Shown: positions 47,182 to 58,603 of the stretch, in pieces
How positions within the stretch are numbered: the stretch's first letter is position 1
Layout: each line of letters opens with the position of its first letter
NCBI GenBank assembly: GCA_002104935.1
Contig: MCGT01000031.1
Location: forward strand, 1 to 64,000
DNA length: 64,000 nucleotides
Direction of reading: 5' to 3'
Origin: Hesseltinella vesiculosa
Taxonomy: Eukaryota; Mucoromycota; Mucoromycetes; Mucorales; Cunninghamellaceae
Notes under the pieces: model-generated
What the model saw: the letters and a program-made list of their open reading frames with translations, nothing else
What the model was told of the DNA's origin: nothing
Databases searched by the model: none
Position numbers and translations under genes: made by a program

Positions 47182-50100
47182 TTATGATGGAAAACCAGAC
47201 GCGACAGGAATGGGTGTCCAAGATGCGTCCAGAGGGGGGTTGGCATCTTGATACGTAAATGGGTTACTGCCTAACACCGTTCGTAATCTACTAGCCTTGG
47301 GTAAACTTGTCCCGTTTTCCCACCATTTTTCCTGATCTGTGCTTGGAGGCGGCACTTTGATAAAAGAAAAACGAAAAGTGATATGGATTAGCACAAGAAA
47401 AAGCAAGAGAATAGAAACTTACAGTCTTCTGACACATCTACCAAAGTGGCAGTCTTTGGGGTAAGTGATATTGTGGGTTTTCGGCGAGGTAGTGCTGGAG
47501 GGGCTGGTGCCGTTGAAGAAGCAACGGAATCTGGCGTGTAAGCTGGGGTAGGTGCGGTTGTCAAGGAAGCAGGCATGGATTCAAAGGAGGCTAGGCTTTT
47601 CTTGTATAGCTCCTTCTCGAGATTGGTCTTCGCGAGCTGGTCTAACAGTAGAACATCGACTTCAAATAGTCCGATCACTGGGCAATGAATGGGTAATGAA
47701 AAATACGAGTAAATTCGCAGCTTGGAAAGAGCAACCATCCGACTTACCGGGTCGATGATCAGAGGTGTAAAGCTCTGCTCTGGTGTATTGCAATTGGCGC
47801 AAGTACTTTCCTTTGAACACAATGCGATCGGTCCAGCCAGGCACGCGTTGTTTTTCACTGCATCAGTTAAAAAATTGGAGGAGGTCAGTAAAACCATTGG
47901 CAACCTTCTTGAGTGCCTAGTTTAATTTGCTGGCCTCACCTTGTGTCGTAGACATCGGTCCCATTGTCATACTTGTAGGTAGGCATAAACGTGATCTGAC
48001 CTTCCTGATATCCTTGGAACACATTGCCCTCGGCCATTTCACGAATCAGCTGTAGCGGAGAGTGAGTGAGTGCTTTTCTGGAGCGTCAACGATAAGTGTA
48101 CCTGATCCTTTTGCAGCATGGCAGCAATGTTTCCCTGACTTGCATAGACTCGAGCCTAGTGGTGGAAGGTGGTAAAAAAATATAAGGACCTGGCGTGCTT
48201 TGCCTCCCCCTTGTGTAGGTCACCTCTTCATTTGCCATGGACACACGGTAGTTGAAATCGCTGACCCAAATGATATTGCTGCATAAATAATAAAAAAAAG
48301 AAAAAAGGTTGAGCTCACTTTGACTGCAGTTACATCTGCATTCAAACACTCACTTGTGGCTATCTATGCTTCTCCCTCTTGAGAATTGCAATCCTTGGTT
48401 AATTGTGAAAAAATCAGCGTTTCTATCCGGCACATTGGCTTGCCCTATAAGCAAACAAGTAAAACAAAAAAAAAAAGTAGCACGTTAGTGAACGCGTATA
48501 TATCCTTCGATGATTATTTTTACCAGAAGCAAAATGCGCTGCCAGGAAGCAGAAGCTCGTGTTGCCATAATCCATTCGAATAGCTACAGCCCCTTTGTTA
48601 CCAGCTATGCCCATCATCCCAGTCTGTGACATAAAATAGTGTGAGTTTCATTACATCCACTTGGTCTCCACGGTACCTTTTTGATAGCAGTCTCCACATT
48701 GCGAATGTCATCGACAAGGGATTCTTTGACAAAAATGATCAAGGCTGCACCAACCAATTGGTTAGACCTCAGAATCACATACTTGTCGCCTTGCAGCTGG
48801 CGTCGTGCATTCAGAGTCTTTTCAAGTTGTTGCTCCCAAACGATCCTAAAAGTAACATAGATGTCAGTCATTGCCTAGTGAGCAGAGATGTGAACAAATT
48901 ACCTTTTTTCTGCATCTGTAGCCATGACTTGTTGGGGTGAAAGCTCAACAATTTCTTGGAACCCAATCACGTATATTTCAGGTTCTAATTTTGTGTCCCC
49001 TGAAAAGAAAGATGGACGATCCTATCAAGATGCTGCTGGTTTTTTTTTCCTGGGTTACATTGTAGATGCTGGCGCAGCCATGGGTCCAATTTTTCGCCTT
49101 TGAATGACTTGCCATTTAAATTATAAGAGCCGCAGAACACGTGTAGTTTTCTTTTGGTGGAATACTCTTGCAGTCTATGTGGGAGGGTAAATTCAGTTGA
49201 TCGGCTTTTGGTCACCACTACCCCCCCCCCCCAAGAAGATATATACCTGCTGGCCATTAAAGAAGAGACAGATTCACTGATGGGATCATAGATAACAATT
49301 GGACGTTGGCCAGACGTTTTACCCTAAAAAAAAGAAGCCTTGTGAGCAGATGCCAGGAGACAACCGTATTTTTTTTTTTTCACATACCAAAAGTTGATCG
49401 ATGATTTTCTGGCGAGCTTTGTCTTGGAAATTGTTGATGTAGAAGCGATTGGCAGAGCGTGCAGCGTCGCTGAGAACATTCATCAGTGTGACCTTGCCAG
49501 TGCGGGTGAACGCGGATTTGAGTGCACCGGTGCCAGCGTAGATCTTGGACAGGGCATCACCGTTTTCGGCCCATAAGTTGGCATGGATAGACAAGAACCC
49601 ATCCAGAAAGCTACTATCCGGTAATTTGTTGGTCAAATAATGGATGATCAGGCGCTTGGACAGCTCGCTTTGAACCATGTTGGTGCGGTCCAAGCAGTCC
49701 ATGCAGTTTGTGCGGTAAACGCCATGTTGGGTAGAGATGAGATGGTTGTCATCAGCGTCCATTAAAAAGAAACCAAATAGGTCAGTGCGGCGCCTGAGCA
49801 TGTTGGCTAGAAGCCCTAGGTTTTCATAGTTCCCGCCCCTGCATTCGGCATGTAAATCAAAATTGACGAGTGACACCTTGTCTTGATCATAGCCTAAGCG
49901 TTGAATAGCAACACTGAAGGCGTGGTCCAACGTAGCCTCGCCCGAGTTACGTTCCTTTTCGGTTGAGAGCAAGTTGAGACAGGTCACGGATTCATAGCGT
50001 TGGAGTAGTTCATCAAAATGGCGTTTCACTGCAGGCTGCGTGGCATCAGCACCTCTTGCCAGTTGAATCTTATGGTTCACCAATTGCATCCCTTGCTGCT

Positions 50101-51397
50101 CCCAGAACACTGGCAGTTAAATAAAATGGAAAGAAAAGTTAGCCAAAGTTTCTCGCAAGTTGGATTAATAAGCTATGCGTTCCAACGAGCTGGAATCAAT
50201 TTACGGTGACTTACATGGTACGCTGCCACGAATCTGTGTATACCCGTAGCAGGTATGATCGGAGCAAACGACAGTTTCCGTCTAGGAGAAATTGTAAAGG
50301 AGAGAAATGAGAACAAAAGAAAGAGGCACGCAATTTTTTTTTTTTTTTGGTCACGTACCTCTACAAAATTAGCGACGTGGCCATTGTCGTCAATCCCACG
50401 AGTATTGAAGCGAGTACCAGCACGTTTGCAGCTAAGTTTTGATACAATAGACACATCGTACTTCTCTTGGTTATCGCTAACTGTTGCCATGCCGACATAG
50501 CCTCGAATGGCAAATACCTGGAAACAAAAAAAGAGAGGGGGATAGAAACAGAAGGATTAGCTTTTCGCTTTCAAGTTCTCTCGCCTAGATGAAAGCTTCC
50601 TACCAAGAAACCACCACGATCAAGATCCAGCTGCATTCTCTTGTCAAGTTTTGACCGGAAATCTAGCAAGCCAGAAATCAAAAACTTGTTCCATAAAAAG
50701 TGGTCATCAAAGGCATGGGCGGCAAACGAGGCAGAGGAGGACATTCTGAGACGTAAAAAAAATGAGGAACAGACCAGGTCCGTTTTATGCTTACCTTGAT
50801 TGCAGAGTTCTGGTCAGATCAAAATCCGGGGTAAAATAGAAACTACCAGACGACAAGAGCTTCTGTAAAGGTTCGCAAGGATGCTGTAGAACCGCACTAT
50901 CGTTTTCCCATTCCTCAGCGTCCCAGTCGCCGGTGGACACGTTCATGTTGTCGTATTTGGAGGACACCAACGAATAAAAGGCAACAGTGTTGATCTTATA
51001 TACTTCTTCACCTGGACGGATACGTCCCACAGACTGGCAATCCGTCACAATGGCCACAAACGTTTCTATTACGAATGCCCAGAGACGGGTGAGCCTGCTG
51101 TACGATCATTTTTCTTGCCAAGCATCACATGGTTTAAAACCCCTTACCACCGCTGACATCGATCAATCCAAGGCAGCCAAACACAGGGCGAGCATTAAGG
51201 ATATGCCAGCGGGCATCCTCAAAATCAGACGAGGATACGAGTGTCGCCATTGCCCTATTGTTGTTCAGTGGAGAGGAGGTGCCATTGCGATTGGCGTATT
51301 GTTCCAAGACAAGCACTCCAGAAGGCTGCTCATCCAAAACAGTAGGTCGAAGTGATAGTGCTCTTGGATATTCCCTCAGAAGAAGATGTGATTCCAT
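47182..51397 (-). CDS. Synaptojanin-type phosphoinositide phosphatase (Sac1 + 5-phosphatase)
   Basis: Many short exons run from ATG at 51397 ([20 protein letters not shown]) to TAA at 47182. The N-terminal Sac domain includes [20 protein letters not shown] and the catalytic Cx5R motif [12 protein letters not shown]. The second domain is an inositol polyphosphate 5-phosphatase: [46 protein letters not shown]-type motif seen as [23 protein letters not shown] and YTSDHRP. A Pro-rich tail ([12 protein letters not shown]) could bind SH3 domains. The architecture is that of yeast Inp51/52/53, which hydrolyse PI(4,5)P2 and other lipids at the plasma membrane and endosomes and support endocytosis. 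Which paralogue it matches is not clear. Confidence 0.95.
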
Positions 51398-51929
51398 TCT
51401 AGAAGGGTTCGTCAGGAAAAACGAATGCAAGTCAAAAGTGGGGAAATAAAAAAAGAGCGGAAATGAAAGAGACTCGTTTTTTTTTTTTTTTGGAGCTTTT
51501 GAGCAACTCATTGTGCTATGAGTGGAAGGTGCAAGAAGTTAAAGAAAGCAAAACTCATACTTGGTACACTTTCTTTGTCATGTATGATATTTTTTTTCTT
51601 TATTTGAAATGAAAACATTGATCATGTCCAATGCAGAAATTGAAGACAAATAGCAAAACCGACGGTCAGTGCGTAGGCGTCAGAAACGGAACACCATTGG
51701 GAAGAAAGAATACCTTGTTAGAACAAGTTAGGCACCGATGTACCTAATAAATTGAGAAGGTGAGGAGGCTCATGATGATTTCATTCAGAGAATACTATCA
51801 CATTAGGTTGCCTTCTTGTCCTGACAGTGCGAGGAAACTGACTCTTTTGGGCCTAATTCTGCTTAAAGGCTAGGGTTTGTATGACTCCAGGCCTTCACCA
51901 CGGTGTCTAAATGGCCTGTGGCACTAACC

Positions 51930-52225
51930 AATACCTTTTTTCATCTTGTGCTATCAATGAGCCAAATTCGGAGGTGAATCGGTTTTTCATTATTTTTGGC
52001 AATGACAAATCCAAAGGGGGTTTCCTGGAAAAAAAGGCCGATTTTTCGTTTTTTTTAGCGGGGGAATCCGACGTGTCAAAGCGAAACTGAGCAGATGTTG
52101 GCTGGACAACCTTTGCCAATCGTCCTGATTTTTTCGATATCGTTATGGTTCAGATATTTACTGATTCGCTCAAAATATTGCATCGATCTAATCACTAGAA
52201 AGTGCTGTGCAGCGTCAGCTTTTTT
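51930..52225 (+). repeat. Dispersed repeat family, copy 6
   Basis: Same orientation as the left palindrome arm. Landmarks are GGCCGATTTTTCGTTTTTTTTAG, CGGGGGAATCCGACGTGTCAA, GTTGGCTGGACAACC, CCTGATTTTTTCGATATCG and AAAGTGCTGTGCAG. It faces the inverted copies at 52490-52605 and 53470-53770. Confidence 0.75.
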
Positions 52226-52489
52226 TTTTTTCAAAATCATGGGCTGGTGGTGAAGGTTGGCATCTTTGAAATTTCCAAGGTCTTCGCTCGGCTGATTCCA
52301 AACTTATGGCTCCAACACAATCATGATCATTCTTGTTAAAACAAACACGTACAACATCTGCATCTACGAGACATTTCTTGGCGACTTGTTTGTTTTCATC
52401 TGTAGTTTCAGCGAGTATATAAAGCAACTCGCGTTACCGTCTGAAAGCATGACAAGAACAAAAAATAAGTTCTCGAAATTGGAAAAAAA

Positions 52490-52605
52490 AAAAGCAGATG
52501 TTGCACAGCACTTCAGAGTGATCTGACCGAGCTGATATTTTGTAACGTTATGTCAATGCCAGAATTATGGTGATGCTGAAAAAATCAGGTCCATTGGTGA
52601 AGGTT
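52490..52605 (-). repeat. Dispersed repeat family, copy 7 (inner end of an arm)
   Basis: TGTTGCACAGCACTTCAGAG, then GTGATGCTGAAAAAATCAGG and CCATTGGTGAAGGTTAC match the inner part of the right arm. It is cut off where an A run begins (52612). Confidence 0.7.
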
Positions 52606-53469
52606 ACAAGTAAAAAAAAAAAAAAATAACCAGTACAAAAGGTAAAAAAAAGAAATTGAAAAAAAAGAAACCCGTTCACTTCTTTAGTACCAAGGACTTC
52701 AGTAGGCAATGGGACCTTGGCAGTACCACCATCAGGAAATTGTATTAAAATGACGACTACCTTTAGTCTAGTGTGTGACAAAAGAGCAATAGATCTAAAA
52801 AAAAAAAGAAAAAACGTAAAATGGCCAGTTGCAAGGATTGGTGCGTTTGAATACCTTCGTGCTTGTGTCTTGAAAAACCAAGAGCAAGAGTAAATAAGAT
52901 CTTGGCAGATGCAAACAGGAAAGTGTACTGCAATATGCAGCCAACCACCTGGCTGGCCAGGGAATGCGTCATTAGAAAAAAAATAAGATGAAAAGAAGAA
53001 GGAACTGCGAAATGATCGAGCCTTTGGCAAGTTCATATGCTGATATTGATTACAGAGCAAGACGCCAAAAGTGCTTTGCATGTGGAAATGGAGCAATATG
53101 TTAAGCAATAATTGTTGAAGACCAAACCTGAGAAACTGAAACTTGCACTCATGGAGAAAAAAAAACGCGCCATATTGGTATCGTCGCTGCCATTGAGCGG
53201 AGCTGCAACTGGGCTCCTGGATCATTCAATGACAAATTCTGAAAGTTCAAAACCATTGAAGTGTGGAAAGTTTTCCAAGCAACACCCTTCAATGGTCAGA
53301 TCAAATCTGTCACAGTCTCTCCCTCCACCTCTTCTTCTGTCAATGCCACCTCGCCATCACACCTGCAAAGCACCATGTCAACACTGAAAACTTTGCGTTG
53401 GGTCGAAGGCGCAGTGCGGAAACTAACTAAATATGGTAATCCTTTTTTTCCTTTCATTTTGAAAAAAAA

Positions 53470-53770
53470 AATCAAACACTGCACTGCACTTTTGAGTGAT
53501 TGAATCAACGTGAAACTTGTAGTGAATGCGAAAATACATGGATGATGTTGGTGTTGAAAAAATCACGCCGGTTGGTGATGGTCGCCCAGCCAACGTTTGA
53601 TGATTTTCGTTTTGACACCTCCAATCCCCCAGCTAAAAAAATGAAAAAAAACCATCCATTTTCGCCAGGGGGACCCCCAGGCGATCTGATCAAAAGCCAC
53701 AGTGCAAAATTGTACTAAACAAATTCACCCCAAATTTAGCATGCATGTACAAAATGATGAGAAATGTCCA
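53470..53770 (-). repeat. Dispersed repeat family, copy 8
   Basis: Nearly full right-arm copy: CACTGCACTTTTGAGTGATT, GTGTTGAAAAAATCACGCC, GTGATGGTCGCCCAGCCAAC, TTTTGACACCTCCAATCCCC and GGGGGACCCCCAGGCGATCTG. Upstream of it the sequence coding VEGAVRKLTKYGNP resembles the core of the 39.8 kb element next to its arm. Confidence 0.75.
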
Positions 53771-53991
53771 TGGTTAAATCACTACTCCCTCAAACAACAG
53801 AGGAAAGGGCTGAAGGCTGACAAACGTGTGCTAAAAAATTTTTCTCAAGTGCTTTGTTTTCACCAGCTAAGCATTTTCAGTCACCGCCAACCAAACCATT
53901 TTCCTGCTTTGCAGCTTTTTTTTTTTTTTTTTTTTGGAAACACAGTGTTGCTGCCAATTTTATTCAATGTGATAAACATTTGGTGGAGAGT

Positions 53992-54691
53992 TTAAATGAT
54001 ATGACAAACTGAACAGTCATTGCAGGCTTTTTGAGCTCTGGTACGAAGACCTTTGCAATCAATTTCGGACAAACCTTCTGGGGGGACGTCAAGTTCACCA
54101 AGTATTTCCTGGATTTGGAGCTCATCAAGACCTGTTGCAAAATCACTGGCATATGTGGTCATACCAAGATTTTCCAAAACTTCAATTTGTTCTGGCGTTA
54201 AAGGTACATCTTCAACTAAAGTACTCAAAACTTCGATTTGTTCATCTGTAAGGGACGTTTTGCTGGCTTCGCCACACCGTTCTTCCAACTTCCTAGAAAA
54301 CGTGTACACTTCGTTGCAACCACAATAACAGGCTGTTCCAATGCCAAGCAAAGGAGAGACTGATACTACACCAGCAGTGCAGATAGAGTGTTCAGCTGGC
54401 TTCACTTCCGCCTGGCAGTCTCTTGTGATCTGTGACACTCTGACCCATATCTGTCGCAATATCCGTTGACACATTGATATCCTATTTTTTTTTCTGTTAA
54501 ACAAATCTACAAATCAGAATATAAATTTACCAGTGCAGCATTCTGCCTCGCCATGCAATGCTGTCTTTCCACATGGACCACCTTGGATTCTACATCTATA
54601 CTGCGGAGCTTGCGCGGTGACAGCGATCGCAAGGGCACACAGTGAAACAATAATTTTTGATAAAACCATAAGAGTATCAAGCGTTTTTTTT
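53992..54691 (-). CDS. Cys-rich small secreted protein gene, exon structure unresolved
   Basis: Exon 1 begins at ATG about 54669 with a signal peptide (MVLSKIIVSLCALAIAVTAQ), then RCRIQGGPCGKTALHGEAEC and CCTG before a GTAAATT donor. Splicing to GATATC (about 54482) gives YQCVNGYCDRYGSECHRSQ and a stop, a knottin-like cysteine spacing. A longer open frame on the same strand (54504-53992), in a different phase, contains more cysteines (CYCGCNEVY; CNDCSVCHII) and an internal repeat (SLTDEQIEVLSTLVEDV / PLTPEQIEVLENLGM). Either an extra splice, a frameshift or two overlapping products is involved. Confidence 0.5.
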
Positions 54692-55157
54692 TTTTTTTTT
54701 TTGCAATGGACCATAATGGTTTTATAAACACACGAGCGGGAAATTTTGGTTACCAGATTTCGCTCGTAAAATCTTCCTTTTTTTTTGGCATATTGCACAA
54801 AAAAAGCTCCCCCCATTTCATCCAGCACTTTATAAACACTTTGATTGTTTGTGCTTCGTTGACTGTATAGCTTCAATAGTGACAATGATATCCTCATTTA
54901 ACGCTTGTGATTCTCAAATTTCAATTTTTATCCTTGTGTTGCGCATTAGCATTGCGCAAAGGGCAAGGTGTCGGAGAATAAAAGGCTAAAAAGTGCGGTC
55001 TTGCAGGAAAAAAGGAAATTGTGGATTAAACTGAAAATGTGCTCCAAAACATCGCGTCTCATTGCTGCAAAGTCAGCCTTTCCTCCTGTTCGACTCCTGC
55101 AACCATTCCGTCCCGCCACTGCAGTAGCACCCTTTCTTACACTCAATACAAGGGTAA

Positions 55158-55349
<192 letters not shown>

Positions 55350-56182
55350 TGGTCGTATGGTAGCCTGAATCACCTTCTTGTTGCCCTGTTTTGCATTTTA
55401 ACATTGCAGAGCGTGCTTTAGACCACATTTCTCACTCCGTCAAGCGTCGTCTTTAAATGAGAATGGTTGGCTTTATTCGTTCGCAACCTCTTTTGTACAG
55501 TATAGAAGTTCCAAATGTCGATGTTGTGAATAAAAATAGCGTGTTCCTTTCATACAAAAAAAGTAAGAAGAGAGGCTTGAGGCGCAGGTATGGCTGCTGG
55601 TAAGCGCACATTCCCTCGTTCCTTCCGGGCGACATCCCCCTTTTGACAAGAATGACAAGCTTCGTCAGCCTGGTGCATACTATAGTAGTATAACGGATGA
55701 TTCACCTACATGGTACTCTGGAATGATCGATGACTGTGGTGTTACCAAACGATGCAATGATCGCCATTTTCCTTATTCAGTCAAAAGTGCGCGTCGCGTC
55801 ACAGTTGCCATGCATGTCCTATGTGGGTAATCATTAATCTTTTTTTGTGAATCCAGGACCATCCTCATCTTCTTACCAAATCAAACGTTAAACATCGAAT
55901 AAAGTGACAGAGTTTCAAATAAACAAGAAGATAGCGAGAGGTGGCCACATGTGGCAACCGAACAAAAAAAAAAAACTGCGATGGCCAATGATTTCACTAC
56001 TTGTTTATACACGAAAACTATAGGGTATTGCTTTTATGGAACGAAATGAGAGATAGAAGACAAAATATAAGGTAGAGCGGTATACATTAGATGGGAGGGG
56101 TGAAATGAGATCTGGAATTCGTTGGGAGAAGAACAATGCTCGCCTCCCTCGACCTTGACAAAGGGTTCAAAATAAATTTTCA

Positions 56183-56365
56183 ACCTGATTTATGAAATGA
56201 AGCAGCATCAACATCACACGATGTAGGGCTGGATCCGCAATTCTGTATGTTTTTTTTTGATTTGCGTTTGAATAAAGAGAAATCCTAGGAGGTAGGAAGG
56301 ATACGTGACGCTTTTTTTTTTTTTTTTTTTTGGTCAGCTCCGTGGGTTCTTTCTTTGAAGAAGGA
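56183..56365. repeat. Second repeat pair, member B
   Basis: Matches 13100-13290 in order and orientation (GATTTATGAAATGA, GGATCCGCAATTCTGTA, TTTGAATAAAGA, CCTAGGAGGTAGGA, T run, GTCAGCTCCGTG). Confidence 0.6.
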
Positions 56366-56589
56366 TTGATTTGGACTCACGAACGCCAAGTATTATAGGT
56401 ATTTCGCACAGACCAGATTTAACTTTCTCGTGCTTTGATTTTACTATTGTATGCATTGGTAATGCGTTCAGCCCCATTAGTTTGCCTGAAAAAAGGCTCG
56501 CGTGAAAGGCATTCATGCTGAAATCTTTGGTAGCTAAAACCAATCAAATTACACCTCCGACGGCCCATCTTTCTCTTTCTTTGATTTAC

Positions 56590-57705
56590 ATGTCATCCAA
56601 CTCGTTATCAGCATGGCCGACTTCTTTTCTGGATGGGATGGTAAATGCATTAGCGTGGCATAAATTGGCGTATGTACTTCCAAGGTAAAATGACTACATC
56701 GATATACTTTCCCATTGTTTTTTTTTTTTTAACGGCGAACGCCTTGCTTCAGATCTAGGACAATTCGCAACATCATGATCAAAACTGTGGTCTTGAATGG
56801 TTTCATTTGGCTTGGCAGCCTTGTTATCCTCGATGTCATATTCAAAAATCGCTTATTGTTTGGTTGGAAGTATTCAGTAAGCCCATTGCAAAAGGACGAA
56901 CACCGAAGATTCACCTGTTGTTGACAGCAACTGACAGGATACCCACTCTACTTGATCTGCCTCAGCATCAACAGCAAATGGCTAGATAAGATGGCAAGAG
57001 CCACCATTCAGCTAGGCCAGCATGGCGTGTTCCAGTACACGCAGCCGTCCGTTCAAGACACCAAGGCGTCTTTGTCGTCCACTCTTTACCTGATTTCTTT
57101 CTATTCCAGCTGCATTCTTGCTGTGGCTGTTTTGCGGACGATTCCCTGGATTGGCGTGTTTCTTGGATTTTTGCTGAATGCAGTCATCATGGCCTATTAT
57201 TGTTTCGAGTAAGCATGCGTTATTACTAGAAGAATGACTTCTTCTACTCACCACTTTTCCCCCTTTCCGCTGCAATAGGTACAAATGGATCGATTTGGGT
57301 TGGACACAGCAGCATCGGATGGCTTTTGTGGAAAGGCACTGGGCCTACTTTTTGGGTTTTGGTCTCCCTGGTACATTGATGACTTATTTTTTATCGACTC
57401 TCCGTGCCGGCGCGGTATTTGCTCTGATCTTCCCATTTGTAAGAGCCCTTTAGAATATCCTTCAACGAGAGAGGTATAAATGCAACAAACCCCTCTTTTT
57501 TTATTTTATTTAGTTTGTCATCGTTGCCAGCGTGTCTACCATGAAGCCTTACGACAATAGCCGCCTTCCTCGGGTGCCTTGGATGTTTAGTGTCCGGACC
57601 ATGAATCGTGTTGGTGTGCATGTCATTCAGTGGGGGTTGGGATCGCACAGTTCTGCCAATCGGTATAGTCAGGATGGGTACTTGGCTAATAAAGACAAGG
57701 TATAG
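56590..57705 (+). CDS. EI24/PIG8-family ER membrane protein
   Basis: Five exons (56590-56684, 56759-56876, 56928-57208, 57279-57438, 57514-57705) give 281 residues. The start MSSNSLSAWPTSFLDGMVNA leads to WHKLAYVLPRTIRNIMIKTV and several membrane segments (VVLNGFIWLGSLVILDVIF, YPLYLICLSI, LYLISFYSSCILAVAVL, IPWIGVFLGFLLNAVIMAYY). The EI24 signature EYKWIDLGWTQQHRMAFVER with HWAYFLGFGLPGTLMTYFLS follows. EI24 is an ER protein linked in animals to autophagy and ER-vesicle dynamics; the fungal role is little known. The last frame reads into a TAG at 57703-57705. An alternative splice (GTATAG donor) would add [13 protein letters not shown] to 57810. Confidence 0.88.
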
Positions 57706-57759
57706 ATCTTTATGTTTCTACCCATAAAAAAGTAGGAGGGACTTTGGAATTTATTTTTT

Positions 57760-58603
57760 TTACTCCAGCGGCTGCTTGATGAGAGTGGAGGATCGCTGGT
57801 TGACCCATGATAGATATGAATTCCATCCTAGGGCAACGATGTTGGTTACCAAGAGACGATGCTGTAATGGCACAAAGTAAAAATTAGCAAACTGAACGGC
57901 AGGCCACAACTAAAAGAAAAAAAAAATATTAGTAGCAGCCACATTTGCAATGTTCATTCACTGCGCTCACTTTGTAGTTGTTGAATAATGCGCTGGAGTA
58001 GCCGTGCTCAAGCTTAACCTTGATTTCGTTCACAGTTTTACCCTCCAAGGTTCCCTGCGCAGCAAAGAAAACTATATTTTCAAAAAAAAAAAAGTCAAGC
58101 TCAAGAATCACCTTTCTATCTTAACTCACAGGCTATGAAGCATGGGGCAAATACCAATTGATCTAATCCGACTCTAGCTGCCAAAGCTATGTGATAAAAT
58201 GAAATAAAACATGGTGAGAAATCATCGAGCATGGTGAAGAGTGTATAAAGATTAGTCCTACTTCTCAATGGCGTCGAGCGCCTGATATTCAATTCCAGGA
58301 AGCGGTACCAGTTGCTAAAGAGAATGTGTGTCAGTCCGTGGTTCCAAGAAGATAAAAAACGATTACCTGAGCAAAGGACCGGCCGCGCAGCCGCCAAAAC
58401 CGGTCATACGTACTGTGCGGGTAGTGTCATGGCGATCCCAGCCTTTCTGCTCAACAGCCTGTTGCGCAATAACATCGCCAGCCCCAAACAGTCCAGCTAG
58501 AAAAGTCATGAGCCAACACAGTTATCACTTTAACGCATTTACCTGTTGTGATGCTTTGTGTAAGGATGGGGTACTTCAACAAGGCACGAGTATAGAATGA
58601 CAT
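57760..58603 (-). CDS. Mpv17/PMP22-family inner-membrane protein
   Basis: Six exons (58603-58543, 58496-58367, 58314-58262, 58186-58130, 58071-57971, 57909-57760) sum to 184 codons. The family marks are all there: [74 protein letters not shown] and [20 protein letters not shown] with [13 protein letters not shown]. Members (yeast Sym1, human MPV17 and PXMP2) are four-helix channels of the mitochondrial inner membrane or peroxisome. It converges on the EI24 gene. A partial copy sits at 44.4 kb. Confidence 0.95.

Larger units (their letters stand above)
51398..53980. other. Repeat-rich gene-poor stretch
   Basis: Contains dispersed-repeat arms (51930-52225, 52490-52605, 53470-53770) and coding debris. 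A small split frame on the minus strand starts at about 52972 (MTHSLASQVVGCILQYTFLF) and reads into DLLLFCHTLD after a possible intron. A plus-strand fragment near 53250-53440 reads TIEVWKVFQATPFNGQIKSV and RWVEGAVRKLTKYG. None can be supported as a complete gene. Confidence 0.5.

Noticed and set aside
13378..51397. A biosynthetic or defence gene cluster
   Set aside because: The genes are housekeeping genes on mixed strands with no shared enzymatic pathway; nothing beyond loose thematic overlap supports a cluster.
52548..53225. 225-codon minus-strand frame rich in Phe
   Set aside because: It crosses many T/A runs and a dispersed-repeat end; only a short piece (about 52972-52860) looks coding, so the whole frame is not a gene.
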